The position numbers were made by a program, and so were the translations under genes. 64,000 bases of DNA from Dromaius novaehollandiae. Its lineage: Eukaryota > Chordata > Aves > Casuariiformes > Dromaiidae. Below are positions 51,501-63,778 of this stretch, piece by piece (the stretch's first letter is position 1; each line of letters begins with the position of its first letter). The notes beneath the pieces are model-generated. The model did not search any database. It was not told where the DNA came from and worked only from the letters and a program-made list of their open reading frames with translations. The DNA lies in NCBI RefSeq assembly GCF_036370855.1, contig NC_088132.1, forward strand, positions 60,178,841 to 60,242,840, given 5' to 3'.

Positions 51501-53322
51501 ACCTTTTTTCACCAAGGTGTTTGCCACACGGAGCTGGGGCTGATCTGCAGAGCTGCATCTGTCCTCCCGTCTGCTCGCTTGATTTCCCACCAGTACCCAA
51601 AGAGTCACTCCTAATCCATGGGAGCATCCGATGAGGAGGTTTCATTCGGGCAAGGGTGAGGGCCTGTGGATAAATTATTATTAAAGACAGGAGAGCGCAC
51701 GTATCCGCAACTGCGACCAGCCCTGCGTGCCCATGCTTGTCTCCTGTGGGGCCAACAGGAGAAGATGGACCGTGTGTCTGCATGCACTGGTGGCTTTTTC
51801 CCCTTTCTTTGCACACAGACATGACCACCAGGGCTAAGATAAGGCAGGACCCATGGACAGGACAAGGAGGCCTGGCAACGTAGCGAGGGTGGTGGAGTAA
51901 GAAGGCACTTCTTCCAAATACACATGCACAGAAATATGGTGAAGCAGGTTGCCCAGGGTGTTTTATGTTTAGTTGTCAAGGACAAGAAGCATCATCTAAA
52001 GGATTTAAGTTACATCACAGCCATGAACTGAATATGCTGTAGAGGTTTAAGTAATATAAACCTAGAACATGATGTTCACAGTGACACTCAACATTTATTT
52101 TCAGTTCATGCTAATGAATTCATGGGTGTCAGATGTTTGCTAATTAAAATGGTTTTCATGTAATTAAAGACTACAGCTCAATATTTCAGCTCAGTAGAGC
52201 TATCATAGTCCTAACAGCATACCCAAAATTCTCATTCTGGAGATAGGAAAAGTCTTTGCAACTCTTCACTGTGCACAAGGCAAGCCCAGGAGTGTGGCAT
52301 GCTCAGACAGAAGCACAGGAGACGTGAGAGGTGTCCTGACCTGCCCATCAGCATCCCTCCGCTTTGCGTCCCAGCTGCAGGACCAGCATTTTCCAGGGCT
52401 CTGTCCCCCTGCCCGCCATCATCCCCCGCTCCGTGTTGCCATCTCCCACATGCACTTACCATCTGAAGGAGCTCCTCTGCTGCCTGGCACTGGGGAGGCC
52501 CCACGCGGCCCCGCAATGAGTGCCCCCGCCACGGGCGAGGGTCTGTCTTCAGGGCACATGTGCTGGGGCTTCTCAGGGTTCAAACCAGCCCAGGTCTCAA
52601 ATGCAGTTCAGCATGGAGCAGCATGAACGCAAATGCAAAAGGAAGGCGGCAACGGGAACTGGGGGAAGGAAAGACCATTTCTTGAAGCAGCAGCACCATA
52701 ACATCAGCATACAGTGACTTTAAGTTTCCTGTGCACAAAGAAGGAATAAATGTCCCTCTAATCTCGCGCTGCAGTCTGTGCACATGTTGCACAACGTAAG
52801 GGTGAGCGAGCTGCACATGAGGGCATCTGGCCAGTGGCTCCCTTATGAGCTAGAGTCAGTTCCTGGCTCGTCTCCACCTCACGGCAGCACATCCCCAACC
52901 CGCATGCACACCTCCATTCCTCGTTTCACACACGCAACCAGCCTCCTCGCCTCCCAGGGACAAAGCCTCCCTGGTGAGTGCCACTCTTACACTGAGTGTA
53001 AGGGAAAATAACATTGTGCCTAATCAAATAGACTGAGGGTTAATATTTAATCTACTTTAACGGAAACAACATGACAGATTTCCAGTCTGAGTACAGCAAA
53101 ACTATCTCAACACATAAAGCCAAACCACTTTGAATGGATCTAAGATTCTCGTGTGCTGAGAGTCCTATAAAACCTAAATAAACAGAGAAAATGAAACTGA
53201 ATAAAACTGAAATTCTAGATCTTCAGACTGTCCAGTACAGACTCAATAAATTGCATTTACACACAAAATATCTATAGAAATACTCATTGCTGCTTACAGC
53301 TTTCATAAAATGACAGTGGAAT
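51501..53322. other. Unique non-coding DNA
   Basis: No supported gene. About 51960-52215 is AT-rich with several TAAT-type homeodomain cores (see findings). About 52260-52980 is GC-richer with chance frames. Confidence 0.55.
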
Positions 53323-53362
53323 CCCCCCCCCCTTTTTTTTTCTTTTTTTTTTTTTTTTTTTT
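53323..53362. repeat. C10-T9-C-T20 homopolymer tract
   Basis: Ten C, nine T, a single C and twenty T residues directly abut the 3' end of an antisense CR1 copy. On the CR1 strand this reads as a poly(A) run followed by G-rich sequence after the element's tail. Confidence 0.9.
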
Positions 53363-53363
53363 G

Positions 53364-53535
53364 TGGCACAGTTGAGGTCAGAAGAGACCTCTGAGTGTTA
53401 TCTGACCCAACCCTCTGCTCAAAGCAGGGCCGGCTTTGAAGTTAGAGCCAGCTTCAAAATGATAGGCCAGGTTGCCCAGGTCCTTTGAGCATCTCTGAGG
53501 CTGGCGAAGCCACCCCTCTCCAGGCAGTGTTTGTC
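53364..53535 (-). mobile_element. CR1 LINE 3' end, antisense
   Basis: Reverse-oriented CR1. Reading on the plus strand, 'agttgaggtcagaagagacc', 'ctgacccaaccctctgctca', 'aagcaggg' and 'aggttgcccagg' are diverged forms of the CR1 consensus complement. The left end (CR1 3' terminus) lacks the usual ATTCTATG octamers and meets a poly(T) run instead. The right part (to about 53535) is increasingly diverged ('cccctctccaggcagtgttt'). No coding capacity remains. Confidence 0.85.
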
Positions 53536-55552
53536 AGGGGCTCTGCCTGAGATGCTTAAAATTTCTTATACCCCATTCAAAGGCCAATGGAGCCAAGAAT
53601 ATAGAGACCTCTGGGATAAAAGTTTGACTGTACACACTTAAGCCAAGGCTGGCAATAGGGGGCCAGTGGAAGTGATGGAATGAAAAGCTAGAAAAGAGCT
53701 CAGAAAAGCAGAGGAAGGGACTGAGAACTAAGAAACCAGCGTAAATACTGAAATGTACAAGATTATTTCCATCTAAATCACCAGGATCTTTGCCATTGAC
53801 TTCAGTGAAGCCAAAATTTCACCCAGGTCCTGATGGTGCCAGGGAGGAGGGATAGCAGTAAGATTTCATTATCCAAATAAACAGTGTGACCCAGTTTCTT
53901 CAACTTACTTTAAACTGAAGGCTAATGTTCGAATAATTAAAAGGCATCGGTCATCATGATCTGTGACTCATTCTTTGCACTGTTCAGTCAAGCTGCTTTT
54001 AAATCAGTCAACAGGCTTCTTACTGATTACTGGAGCATGTCAGTGCTTTCGACCCATTTTCAAGAGAAGATTATACAAGCATGCCCTGATCTCATCCTCG
54101 AGATTTCTTAATACAGTTTTCTTTGCAAATCTAGCCCAGTTGTACTTTTTGCAACTCTTTAGAAAAGAAAACAGCATTTTTAATAAAAACAAGGTATTAT
54201 GAGAGTAATTAAAAATAAAGAAACCTTTGCCTCTGTAATTCCTTATAGGTGCCTTGGTTTCAGTGATGGGAAGTGGCCACACTCAGCCATCCAAGGGGTC
54301 CATTTCAGACTTGGTAATAGCTGTCTTAGAGAGGCTAAACACAGTAACCAAAAGCAAAACAGTTTTCCTTTTGCTAATGAAAGAGAGATTTTGCAACTGT
54401 TGGTTCTGCAAGTAACAATCGTCTGACCTTCAAAAACGCATGCCTAAAATTGTCCTAAATCCTTTTCCCGCGTGCACAGCTAAGTGGGCAAATTTTCAAA
54501 CCAGTAAACATTTCCGTTGACTCAAATAGAGTGCAATAAGAATTGCTTCAAATTGTAATTAATAATGTATGTAGTACTGTACATACACAACTGCCTTCTG
54601 AGAAAAATGTTTTCTATTAAATATAATTAATATCTACCTAATTATTGATATATAATAACTCTAACCATATACTTGGAATGGTAGATTTTTCGGTCTTAAT
54701 TAACCTGCAGAAGACATGACCAGAAGATATCTCTGATGTCAAGAATTTAATAAGATTCAAATAAATATGAACAGGGAGAATATCCACAATAATATTCTAC
54801 AATGAGCAATTTCATATGAATGAATTTTGTAGTATCATCGAGATATTCAGTAACAGGGGTTAATCAGGAGCTTCCCTAGCTGGCCATCTATTTCCCAGCT
54901 GCCCCTTATGGGTTTATTGCTGCATCTTCCTTCCAAGGGTGAGGCGCTGGCCTCTCAGATCCAGACTGCTGTGCTGAATGGACCAGTTCAGTTATCTGAT
55001 GATTTCCAAGTGCCTACTACATTACCCATGCATAGTTTTGACCTAATTGCAAAATACAATCACTATGCAATATCCAGGAAAATGCAGAAGACTGATAATA
55101 AACTTCAGGTCTTGTGTCACTAGTTCAAAAATCCAGTCCTGGTAGTAAGTAAAGGTAACTTTCTGGCTGTTGTTTTCACAGCCTTTTAAGCCAAAGGAGC
55201 TGGGAACAGCCATGCACGTGTCCTTGTGCTAAAGCTGGGTTAGCAGGCTGCCTCATCGGCCCAGGGACTGCCTGCTCCACCGCACCATCGGAAAAATGGA
55301 AAAGTCTTCTTTCAACAAACGCTCGCAAAGAGATGTGATAATTCAGCATCGAGAGGTGCCATTCAGAAGAAATGATTGCTTCCCTTTCCTTGCAGTTTTG
55401 TTACTCTGTTTGGCATTGTCCATCCATTGTCAGTTTTTCAGCAGCTTTTAGGGTTTTTTTCTTCCTCCCTTCATTCTCACTTCTTTGTCTTTTCAAAGAC
55501 AAACTGGAAAAAAAAAGGAGGAAAGGAGAGGTAGAGAAGTGAAAAACAAGGG

Positions 55553-55555
<3 letters not shown>
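53536..55555. other. AT-rich unique non-coding DNA
   Basis: No supported gene. It contains one MITE-like half copy (53790-53825) and an 8-bp arm hairpin at 54566-54587 in very AT-rich sequence. Confidence 0.6.
53790..53825 (+). mobile_element. Half copy of the palindromic MITE-like repeat
   Basis: The sequence 'ttgccattgacttcagtgaa' followed by 'gccaaaatttcaccc' matches the right half of the palindromic element at 13455-13523 ('tcactgacttcagtggggct', 'caggatttc'). The left half is missing or decayed. Confidence 0.5.

Positions 55556-55581
<26 letters not shown>
55556..55581 (+). repeat. A26 homopolymer
   Basis: Twenty-six A residues follow a purine-rich stretch. I see no poly(A) signal or retroposed body upstream, so it is listed as a simple tract. 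Confidence 0.9.
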
Positions 55582-55584
<3 letters not shown>

Positions 55585-58293
55585 TTTCCAGGAAAAAGTT
55601 TTGCTTCTCTCAAAAACTGTTGAGTGAAATGTGTGGCCAGCACTTCTTACAGCTATTAAACTCACCGTGAAGAACAAAGAAAGAGGTTATTGCTGTGTGA
55701 GATGCAATAGAAAGCCATTGAGTCTTCCAGCTGATGTACTCACTGCACAGGTCAGCGAGTGCTTCTTGGTGCGTCTGTTGCTGAAGCTTAACGTCCCTGT
55801 GGCACAGCTGTGCTGCGATGCCTGTGTTGTCATCCATCCCCTCATGCACTGCACCTCCTGCAGCTCCAGCTAGCGAAAAGCTGCGGGGAAAGTGCAGCCT
55901 CTCACTCCAACTCCACCATTACCTTGGCCAAGCCTGAACATGACAACTTGGTTCAAGCTCTCCTCCATCTGCCTCCTTACTCCTTTTCCATTGTTTATCA
56001 GATTTAGGCTTCGTTTCCTGTGTGACTGACTTTATTCCTCCCATCCTGTTTCATGCTTTGTTTTTTCTTTTTTTTTAAATCTGTTACTGATCATCTTCAT
56101 TACCGCAGTTTCTTGTGCCATGCCCCATGCCAGGCTGTTACATTTATGCCTTCACTGCTGTTAAAGTGATTAAAATTTTGAGTGCTGTGGAGCTTTCTCT
56201 GAAGTCAGAGATGCAAATTGCATTAATTCTGCCACAGTCATAGGAACAGCAGAAAAAAGACTAACATGGGAGCAGGCAGAGGCTCAATAATAAGGTAAAG
56301 AGATAGCAGGGAAGAATATAAATAAGATTTCTGTATACAGAGTTTGCACCCATTCAGGTTAATTAATGTGATACTCTATATGAACACTTACTTCAGTTTT
56401 AGAGTGACTTGGCTGTTCCTGATCAGCTAGCGCAAAGCCGAGATAAACCTGGATTAAGTCAAGGCTGGAATGCACAGAGAAGGACTACTTGGATATTGTG
56501 TCCCAAAGCACACATTTACTTCAGCCAGCTGAAACACTGATTTATATGATGATGTTTCAGGATGGAAAGTATATATTAATGGAAAGGCATATCAACATTT
56601 AATTGGATGTACAGGATGTTTTGGAAGACCTTTCTTAGGTTGTTTGTTTATACAGCATTTCATGAGACTGGGATCTTTGAAAACTACTAGAAACAAAAAA
56701 AAATAGCAAATGATAATAAAATATATTTGGCAATAGCTACTTTATCTAGATGAGAACAAAGAGCTGCATGTATTCTGAATGGCAGAGGATCAGAAATGGA
56801 CCTGAACTTATATTATTTTCATAATTAAAAAGAAACACCTGTTTTTCCCCCTTTAAAAAAAAAGATGACAGGGAAGGAAAATATCCCAAAGTTCTATGGG
56901 CAGCTTTACAAGTTTTGAAAGATCAGATAAATCTCATACAGACTCATATACGAAGTCTAGTGTTTCAGGAGAGGAGACACTATCTCTGCACCGCCAGTGG
57001 TCAGTCGTGCTGATGCCTGGAGAGACCAGGTAGCTCCAGATCCAGGGTATGGACTGCCAAGCTGCTTGGTTTAAGGTACCTGGCTTGCATTCAGCTCCAA
57101 TCTGCAGTGGCCGTGATCTATACACTGAATTTAATGAGCTAACTTCATTTTGGATTAGAACTGTGCTGTCTGAGTTGCAAACACATACTTCCACTGTTGT
57201 TGGAAGGTATGCCAGAGAAATTAGTTGAATAGCCGAAGACTGATTTATCATTTTTTTCACAGGGTATACCCTTCACAGCTGGGCGTCATGCTGACAGGGA
57301 AACATAAGGAAGTTTACACTTTGTTTTTGTAATATTCTAAAAGTAATTAAGGGGGAAACACAGAAGCAAGCAGTTCCCCCTCCTGGTCTGCTTCAGATGA
57401 GGAGAGAGAAAGGTCAATTGAAATTTTTACTGAGTCTTGTTTCAGAGCTGCAAGACATGCTATTCATATTATTAATCCTACATTGTTATTCCTACGCACC
57501 AGACCTGCTTGGTATGCATTCCACTTGCGAGGAATAATGATAATTTCAGCTATCTTCAGACCAAGACGTACAAATCATAGCTATTAGCAGAGAAGTAATT
57601 TTAAAAATAGTGATATTTCATTTCAAGTTAACATTGTCCCAGTGCTAATACCAAAACTTGTCTTTTATAAGAATATTTATAAAATTGCTGGTAACATTCC
57701 AGCAATAGAATTTAACTCTTTAACCTACAGTTCTCAGAGTAGCACTAGGAGAGATTCATCTCAGCAAATAACCTGCAGGTAGGTTGGTCAGACAAAAATG
57801 TGGAGAAATTCATAAAAAATTGATCAGGTTTATGTCTGTGACCTCATTCCACCATACTTGGGCATTGGTGAGAAGATCTGAGGAATTCGGTCTTTTCTTG
57901 TCTTGGGCAATGTCCTGCTTCATCTATACTATGCACCACTAGCTGCTGAGTCCACTTAAACAATTTTAAAATGAACAAATATATGTGAGAGAAAAATCTA
58001 GCTGGTTAAATGTTTGTGGAAAGCTATTATAAGGGACTTGCTGGCAAGGTCAGCCTTAGTTTTCTTTTAACTCCATATGCGTATTCCTAGGATAGGGTAT
58101 TTAGTTGTTCCTATTTCCAGGTCCTGCACCTAAGTCACAATTTCTGGTTTGCAAAATTAGAAATTAATGAAGTACGCTGGCATTAGGAGGACTCCTCAAG
58201 AGAAAAATCCAGCAATAAAAGGCTGGTAATTGCCACAGAACAAGGAACTGATGGATAGTGCACCATGCTCTGGGTGCAGGTAGGTAGGCAGAG
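55582..58293. other. AT-rich unique non-coding DNA
   Basis: No supported gene. Two stretches (about 56110-56260 and 57480-57740) have the look of AT-rich regulatory sequence with octamer and homeodomain cores (see findings). No recognisable repeat family. Confidence 0.55.
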
Positions 58294-58345
58294 TGACTCA
58301 TGTCGTAGACTATATAAAGGGATGAGTAATCAGTGAAAGCAGAGT
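58294..58345 (+). promoter_or_regulatory. TATA plus AP-1 promoter-like site
   Basis: A perfect AP-1 motif 'tgactca' (58294-58300) is followed ten bases later by a strong TATA box 'tatataaag' (58311-58319). The predicted start would fall about 25-30 bases downstream, near 58340. The arrangement resembles a compact RNA polymerase II promoter. No convincing first exon or donor site follows, and such motifs also occur by chance. Confidence 0.3.
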
Positions 58346-61300
58346 GAAAGAACAGCTTGTCTTATATGAGACAGGCAGCTTCAACTGGAGATCACCTCTC
58401 TATGACAGAAAAGCAGTAATGAAAAATCTGTTGAGTAGAAGAAAGAAGGGTAATGGAAGAAAGCAGTAGAGTATCAGTTCCCAAACTGAATCTGCCCGAG
58501 AACTGACATCACGCACAGCAACAGCAGCAATTCGTGGCCATGGGCAGAGGAGAAGGCGTTCAGCTGTTCATGCAATATACTCTGCATACTGCTGTGGATA
58601 TGCAAGCAGTATGCAAAGTGATGTGGCAGAGGCATAGAGCCTATTGCAGGTGGTAGCTAAAAATGCCTCCATTGTGGGCCCTGCGATAAAGCTGCCTGGA
58701 CAGTACAGATTCAGAAGTAAAGGGGGACATGCAGTTTTTTCAGGCAGAAGCAACATTGTGGTGTTTGAATGTTACAACATTAACATCTGTGTGGTTAACT
58801 GTCATGATATTCATTGACACCCAGCGAAAATAGTGAAATGAATAGGTGCTTGCTCACAAGAAAATTGCCATTCGCTGCAGAGAACAGCAGAGCTGAGTTG
58901 GTACAAGAGGCTTCTTCCCGGTTCCCGGTAAAGAAGACTTATGTTCCAGTGCAGTATCCCCCAGCACGGTGCCAAGGAAGCTCCCTTTCCTCTTTGCACT
59001 CTCCCGGCTGTACCTCGGGCCGCCTGTGGAGATGCAGCACAGCCCATGCCTCGTGTCTGCCCCAGAGCAGGGCCCCACTGCAGCCCCTGCCACGGCTGCC
59101 ACCGAGCTCCTCTGCCCAAGCATCCTTCTGCGCAACCTGGGTGCTGAGGGAGTTGCAGCTGGTCTCACCCACGTGAAGACCTGAAATGGCAGCAGGACAT
59201 GGCAGCACACGTACTCGGTTCGGACCCAAGAGTGCAACAACAGCTGTGTCCCCAGCGCAAGATACAATGTGCTGGGACTTCTTCCTTATTTGAAGAGGTG
59301 TGGTCCATTAACACGTTAAATGAAAGCCAGATCACCACTTCTCCACTGGTCTTGGTAATCACATTCAGTAATAGAAACAGAGGAATATTCTGACACTCTT
59401 AGCTCTCTAATATTTTGTGCACCCAGTTCTCTTGGACTCTGTTAAAACTTCAATTATTCCCCCAATTTCTGATTTTGTGCGTTTGTTGTGTATATCCAAG
59501 CAAGGCGTTGGAGTTATTCACAACACTAGTCATCGTGACTGAGCAGAAATGGGATGGATTTGTCTTTGTTCTCTGGCAGGATAAGCCTAAGCATTAGGAG
59601 AAAGTCTCCTGCTCTTGCATTTGAAAAACGGAACTCCATAACTGCACTATTCTTGCTTAGATTCTATCCCATAAACAGTCTCGCTAAACATTTGCAAAGA
59701 CGAGCAAACACAGCCAACTCCTAGTAAGTTATACTGAGCAACAATCCCATCGCAAGACATTTATGTTTTCTGCATGTTCCACTAGGAGAGAGGTCCCTTT
59801 AAAGCTTTCAGTATGATTTAAACACAAATGCTTTTTATATAGGTCAGGAAAGAGAAATGTAATTTCCTCTAGTTTTGTTTGGTCAAAGTTCTCTGTTCTA
59901 GCACTTAATTAATGACTCTGGCGAAATGTTTTGAAGGCAGCAATGTTTCTAACCCCAAATGCGTTGCCAAATTGAGTACTTCCTCCTCATTGTCTATTTT
60001 GGAGAGGAGGCTGAACTCACATCTATGCACTGCTAATAAAACCAAGGAAACTATTTTTATGGCTCTGGAAAAAAAGGTATTTCTTCCTCAGTACTCATCT
60101 CTGTCAATTATAGCTGCAGAAAAGAAGAAGGTGATATAACAGGTTTGGAAAGCAAGGAAAAGGAGAAAAGGGAAATCAAATAGAATGGTGCAATGTTATA
60201 CCAGATGGAATAATCAGCTTCACTGGTTGGCTTTGACACATAATTTCCTTATTTATATATCCACCCTTGAAACCCAAGCATTTAGAAAGAAGTCCACATA
60301 AGGACATGAGCACCCAGAGTGGAAATTAGGCAGAACTGAGTCCAGAACACAACGCTCAAATCTTTACCTAAATCCATGAGTGCTTGATTTTTTACCAGTA
60401 AATTTCCCTAGGTTTTTAAGCTTTCACATCTCTTATGGCTCCATCATGCCAGGCAAGAGCAGCTCAGCCCCTGTCCCAGGGCTGAGATACCGCAGTGCTG
60501 AGGGGCCTAAGTCGGCAAGCGCACCCAGGGCTCCTCTTCTGTATTCCTACAGATGCAACTCCAAACAGACAGAACTGCCTTCAAAAACATATCCAGGAGA
60601 GGAGATAATTCACTACTATTGCATCACAGTCTAGAGACCACTGGATTCGAGATCCTCAAGTTCAAGACTTTCTGCTATCTAAAGGGCACAAAATCACATC
60701 TTCTAGTTCCACACTTAATATCCTAATGGCCAAAGTCTAGATTCATTTCACCAAGATTTTGCACTGAAATGAGATACCAATAGAAAGATTTAGGGACTTT
60801 CAGAAGATGATTCAGCCCAGCTGAACTTCCTGGTTTGGTCACTATCGAGGGAGCCTAGGTAAATAACTTAGCTCAGCACCCAGTCAGATGGTTAAGCCAT
60901 GCTGGGATGGACCCACACTCAGGTGCTAGCAGCTGTCTGTGCAAAGCGGAAATCTCAAAGCCTCTATTCCCACAGATGAGCATCCCGCATCCTGCACCGC
61001 TTCCATTTCCACTGTGATTGCTCCAACCTGGCAGCCCCTGACCCAGCACCACGTGAGTCTGGAGCCCTCCCAGCAGGATACAAGTAGATCGACCAGGTGG
61101 ATGCTACAAAACAGAATGAAAACAAAATTGCTCTGTTGTCTTTTCCTTAGTGGGGGGACAGTGACACAGATCTCTCTCTTCTACCTGTATGTGCTTTTCC
61201 CATGAAACTTGCAGGAACAGGAGGGTTCTGTTTTGCAGTCATATTTCGCTGGCATTTCAAATGGAGGAGAACTTTTTTCACTGGGAATGACAGATGGTTA

Positions 61301-63710
61301 GAGAAATCACATGAATCTCATTCCCTTAGACAGCTGTACAACCCTGGAGCATCTGTTGAGTCAAAGACAATGATTTCCCCGTGGTAAGCTACAAGCATGG
61401 GCTTCCTCTCAGATGGCTGTCCTGCTCTTCCTGAGTTGCCTTCTGCTCAGGAAGAACTATTGCACCTCCCAGGTGCTAAGGAGGGTAGACTTAAGGATAG
61501 GCATAACTATTTTGAGAGATTCAGGAAGAGACAGATCAAATAGAAGTTGCCACTCCCTGACCAAAGTCCCTCAATCTTAGAGATCGTTCATCTTTCAAGG
61601 CAAGACTGTGTCACTAGCTGCCTGCCTATGAAATAAGTCAGAACCGAATATTCAGCTGTCATAAAACACACTTGGTCTGGAATACGTTGCTTCTTGGAGA
61701 CAGCTCCAAAAAGAACACACAAGACTTTAAAGCATCCAAAGCATCATCCCTCTTGTAGACACGACTGCACCAGACAGTTTCCAGTTGCCATAGCTCCTGA
61801 CTGCCCATTTCCCAAGGCTTTGTGCTCTTAGACATATTGATAGGACTGCCCTGTCCCTGAGTGATGTCAGACCTCACATCCGAACTCTTCAACTGGTTTG
61901 TTCCTACAACCACAACTCAACAGTGAGAGAAAAGCTTGCTGATAAAGGCTGTCCTGCTTCTGAACAACACCCCTTGCCAGCCCTTGCCGTGCTGTGATAC
62001 CCTCAACGTGAAGGAGCACTTTGGGGAGGACGGCCCTGCTGCATGCCCCAATCCCACTGGGAAGCTCTGCTCAGGGGGTGGCAGCAGGCAGCAAGCGGTT
62101 CCCAGGCCCTCCTGCCCATTAAGCTCAAGGTACCTCCTTCTTGCGGCAGGCTTTCCCCTCAAGGAGCCAAGACCTTTCCTCAGAAGTAGCCAGGACTCCC
62201 AGCTCCCGTCCAGGGACACGGTCTCCTGTGGAGCACCAAGTTCCGTGGCAGCCACGAGACGTTGCCTCTGCAGCAACAACTCTACCCAACAGCTCTGAAC
62301 TCCACCTCAGAGAGGCTGAGCTTTGGCCCTGGTGCCTGGCTCTCTTCTCCTGAGCTCACAGCACAACCCTAGATCCTGAGCTGAACTACTGCTAAACCCA
62401 CAAATGCCATACACTCATTTTCTCCCAGCTACAATCCTTACCTCGTAAAATCAGAAGACTCTAAGGACTACATCAGAGATACTCAAAAATCTCAAGAAGA
62501 GCCACAGGCACATCTTCACTGCAAGTTATTATTAGGGAAGGAAACTCTGTAAAGGCTTATCAATGTTGTAACTATAAAACACTGAATTTCCATGACAGAC
62601 AAAGCATGGAATAATATGAGGCCTGAATTTCTTCTGGATGATTGGAATAAGCCCATATCCTGACACTAACCCTGATGCAGGGCAGGCTGATGCGAGTGGT
62701 GGAAATGACCAGGTGAAGTCGCTGCAAAGAGAGCTGGAAGTTTCACTGCTAAGTAAGGGTGGTAATGATTTTGGTTTTAATGCAACAAGACAGCTTTCCC
62801 TGAAATAATAGATGGTAAAATAACAGATCCGTGCACAAGAGACAACAAAGCAGCAATCTCAGGGAAGAACAACAATATGGACAACAGCTAAAAAGTAGAC
62901 CACAAAGCTACTACTGAAGTATTTGATGGGTGCATTGCCTATCTTCAACAGCAGCTCACTTAGCACAAACACTACTCACTTTTTGTTGTTCTACAGACTC
63001 ACAGCATCTGAGAAAATAAATGACAGTCAAGGACTTCTCATTTGGCATTTCTGCTTTCTGCTGGAACACAGTGATATTGGTTAAGCACGTGTCTTGTAAA
63101 CATCTTCCTGCAGTGTTCTTGCTTTGTATATTCACACAGCCAATGCAGATTCTGTGCTTTATTTTTGACACAGAAAACTTGTAGTGATTTTTATGTTTAA
63201 GGCATTCATTCTACAATTACTGCTTCATTTACTTCACCTAATGTCAATATACTCTTTTTGTGTGAAAGAACTTTAGAACATATTAAGAAAACATATTTGC
63301 ACACATAACCCTCACACTGCCATTACAAGTTTCAGTGACCCAAAAAGTGATCCATTCCCAAAGTGTTTGGATCAGTGAAGTTTCTCTGTACTGTTAGAGT
63401 GACCCGGCAAAGCCAAGAAAGCAGAGCTCAAAAGACCAGAGAAATCCCCATTCACGAGCCGGCACAGTCTGGGAACAAAGAAGCCAAGGCAATACAGAGT
63501 CACAGACACTGACTTTGCAAAGCTGGACAGTGTTAGCAGGAGGTGCAAAGCTGGATGAAGGGGAGAACAACAGCCCCGAGGCTTTCTCTTAAGAGCAATG
63601 TGCAACATCCCAGAAGAAAACTGACTGGACTATCTGCCTTCAAGTTAGTATCTTCATTTTAAGCTGGGTACAGGTGCACATGCTTTATGGGGACTAGTTA
63701 TATTATCAGA
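58346..63710. other. Unique non-coding DNA
   Basis: No supported gene. A moderately GC-rich patch at about 58900-59260 carries overlapping frames up to 137 codons on both strands without any recognisable domain. A similar patch lies at 61940-62300. No repeat family or RNA gene recognised. Confidence 0.6.
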
Positions 63711-63778
63711 GAAAAAAGCAAGCCACAGAAGACAATAAAGAAATGAAAAAAGCAAGCCACAGAAGACAATAAAGAAAT
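63711..63778 (+). repeat. Perfect 34-bp tandem duplication
   Basis: The 34-base unit beginning 'gaaaaaagcaagccacagaa' occurs twice in direct tandem (63711-63744 and 63745-63778) without a single difference. The next bases start a third unit ('gaaa') before diverging. Perfect identity implies a recent duplication by slippage, or possibly an assembly artefact. Confidence 0.97.

Noticed and set aside
51184-51828. Longest open frame in the window (214 codons, minus strand)
   Set aside because: It crosses a CpG-rich patch where stop codons are rare, overlaps equally open frames on the other strand, and its Pro/Gly/Cys-rich peptide shows no domain or periodicity I recognise.
60644-60655. 'gattcgagatcc', resembling a tRNA B box
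   Set aside because: No A box at the right distance and no cloverleaf or terminator run around it.
63095-63104. 'tgtaaacatc', the seed-side sequence of the miR-30 family
   Set aside because: The bases after it diverge from mature miR-30, and I see no complementary arm downstream to form a precursor hairpin.
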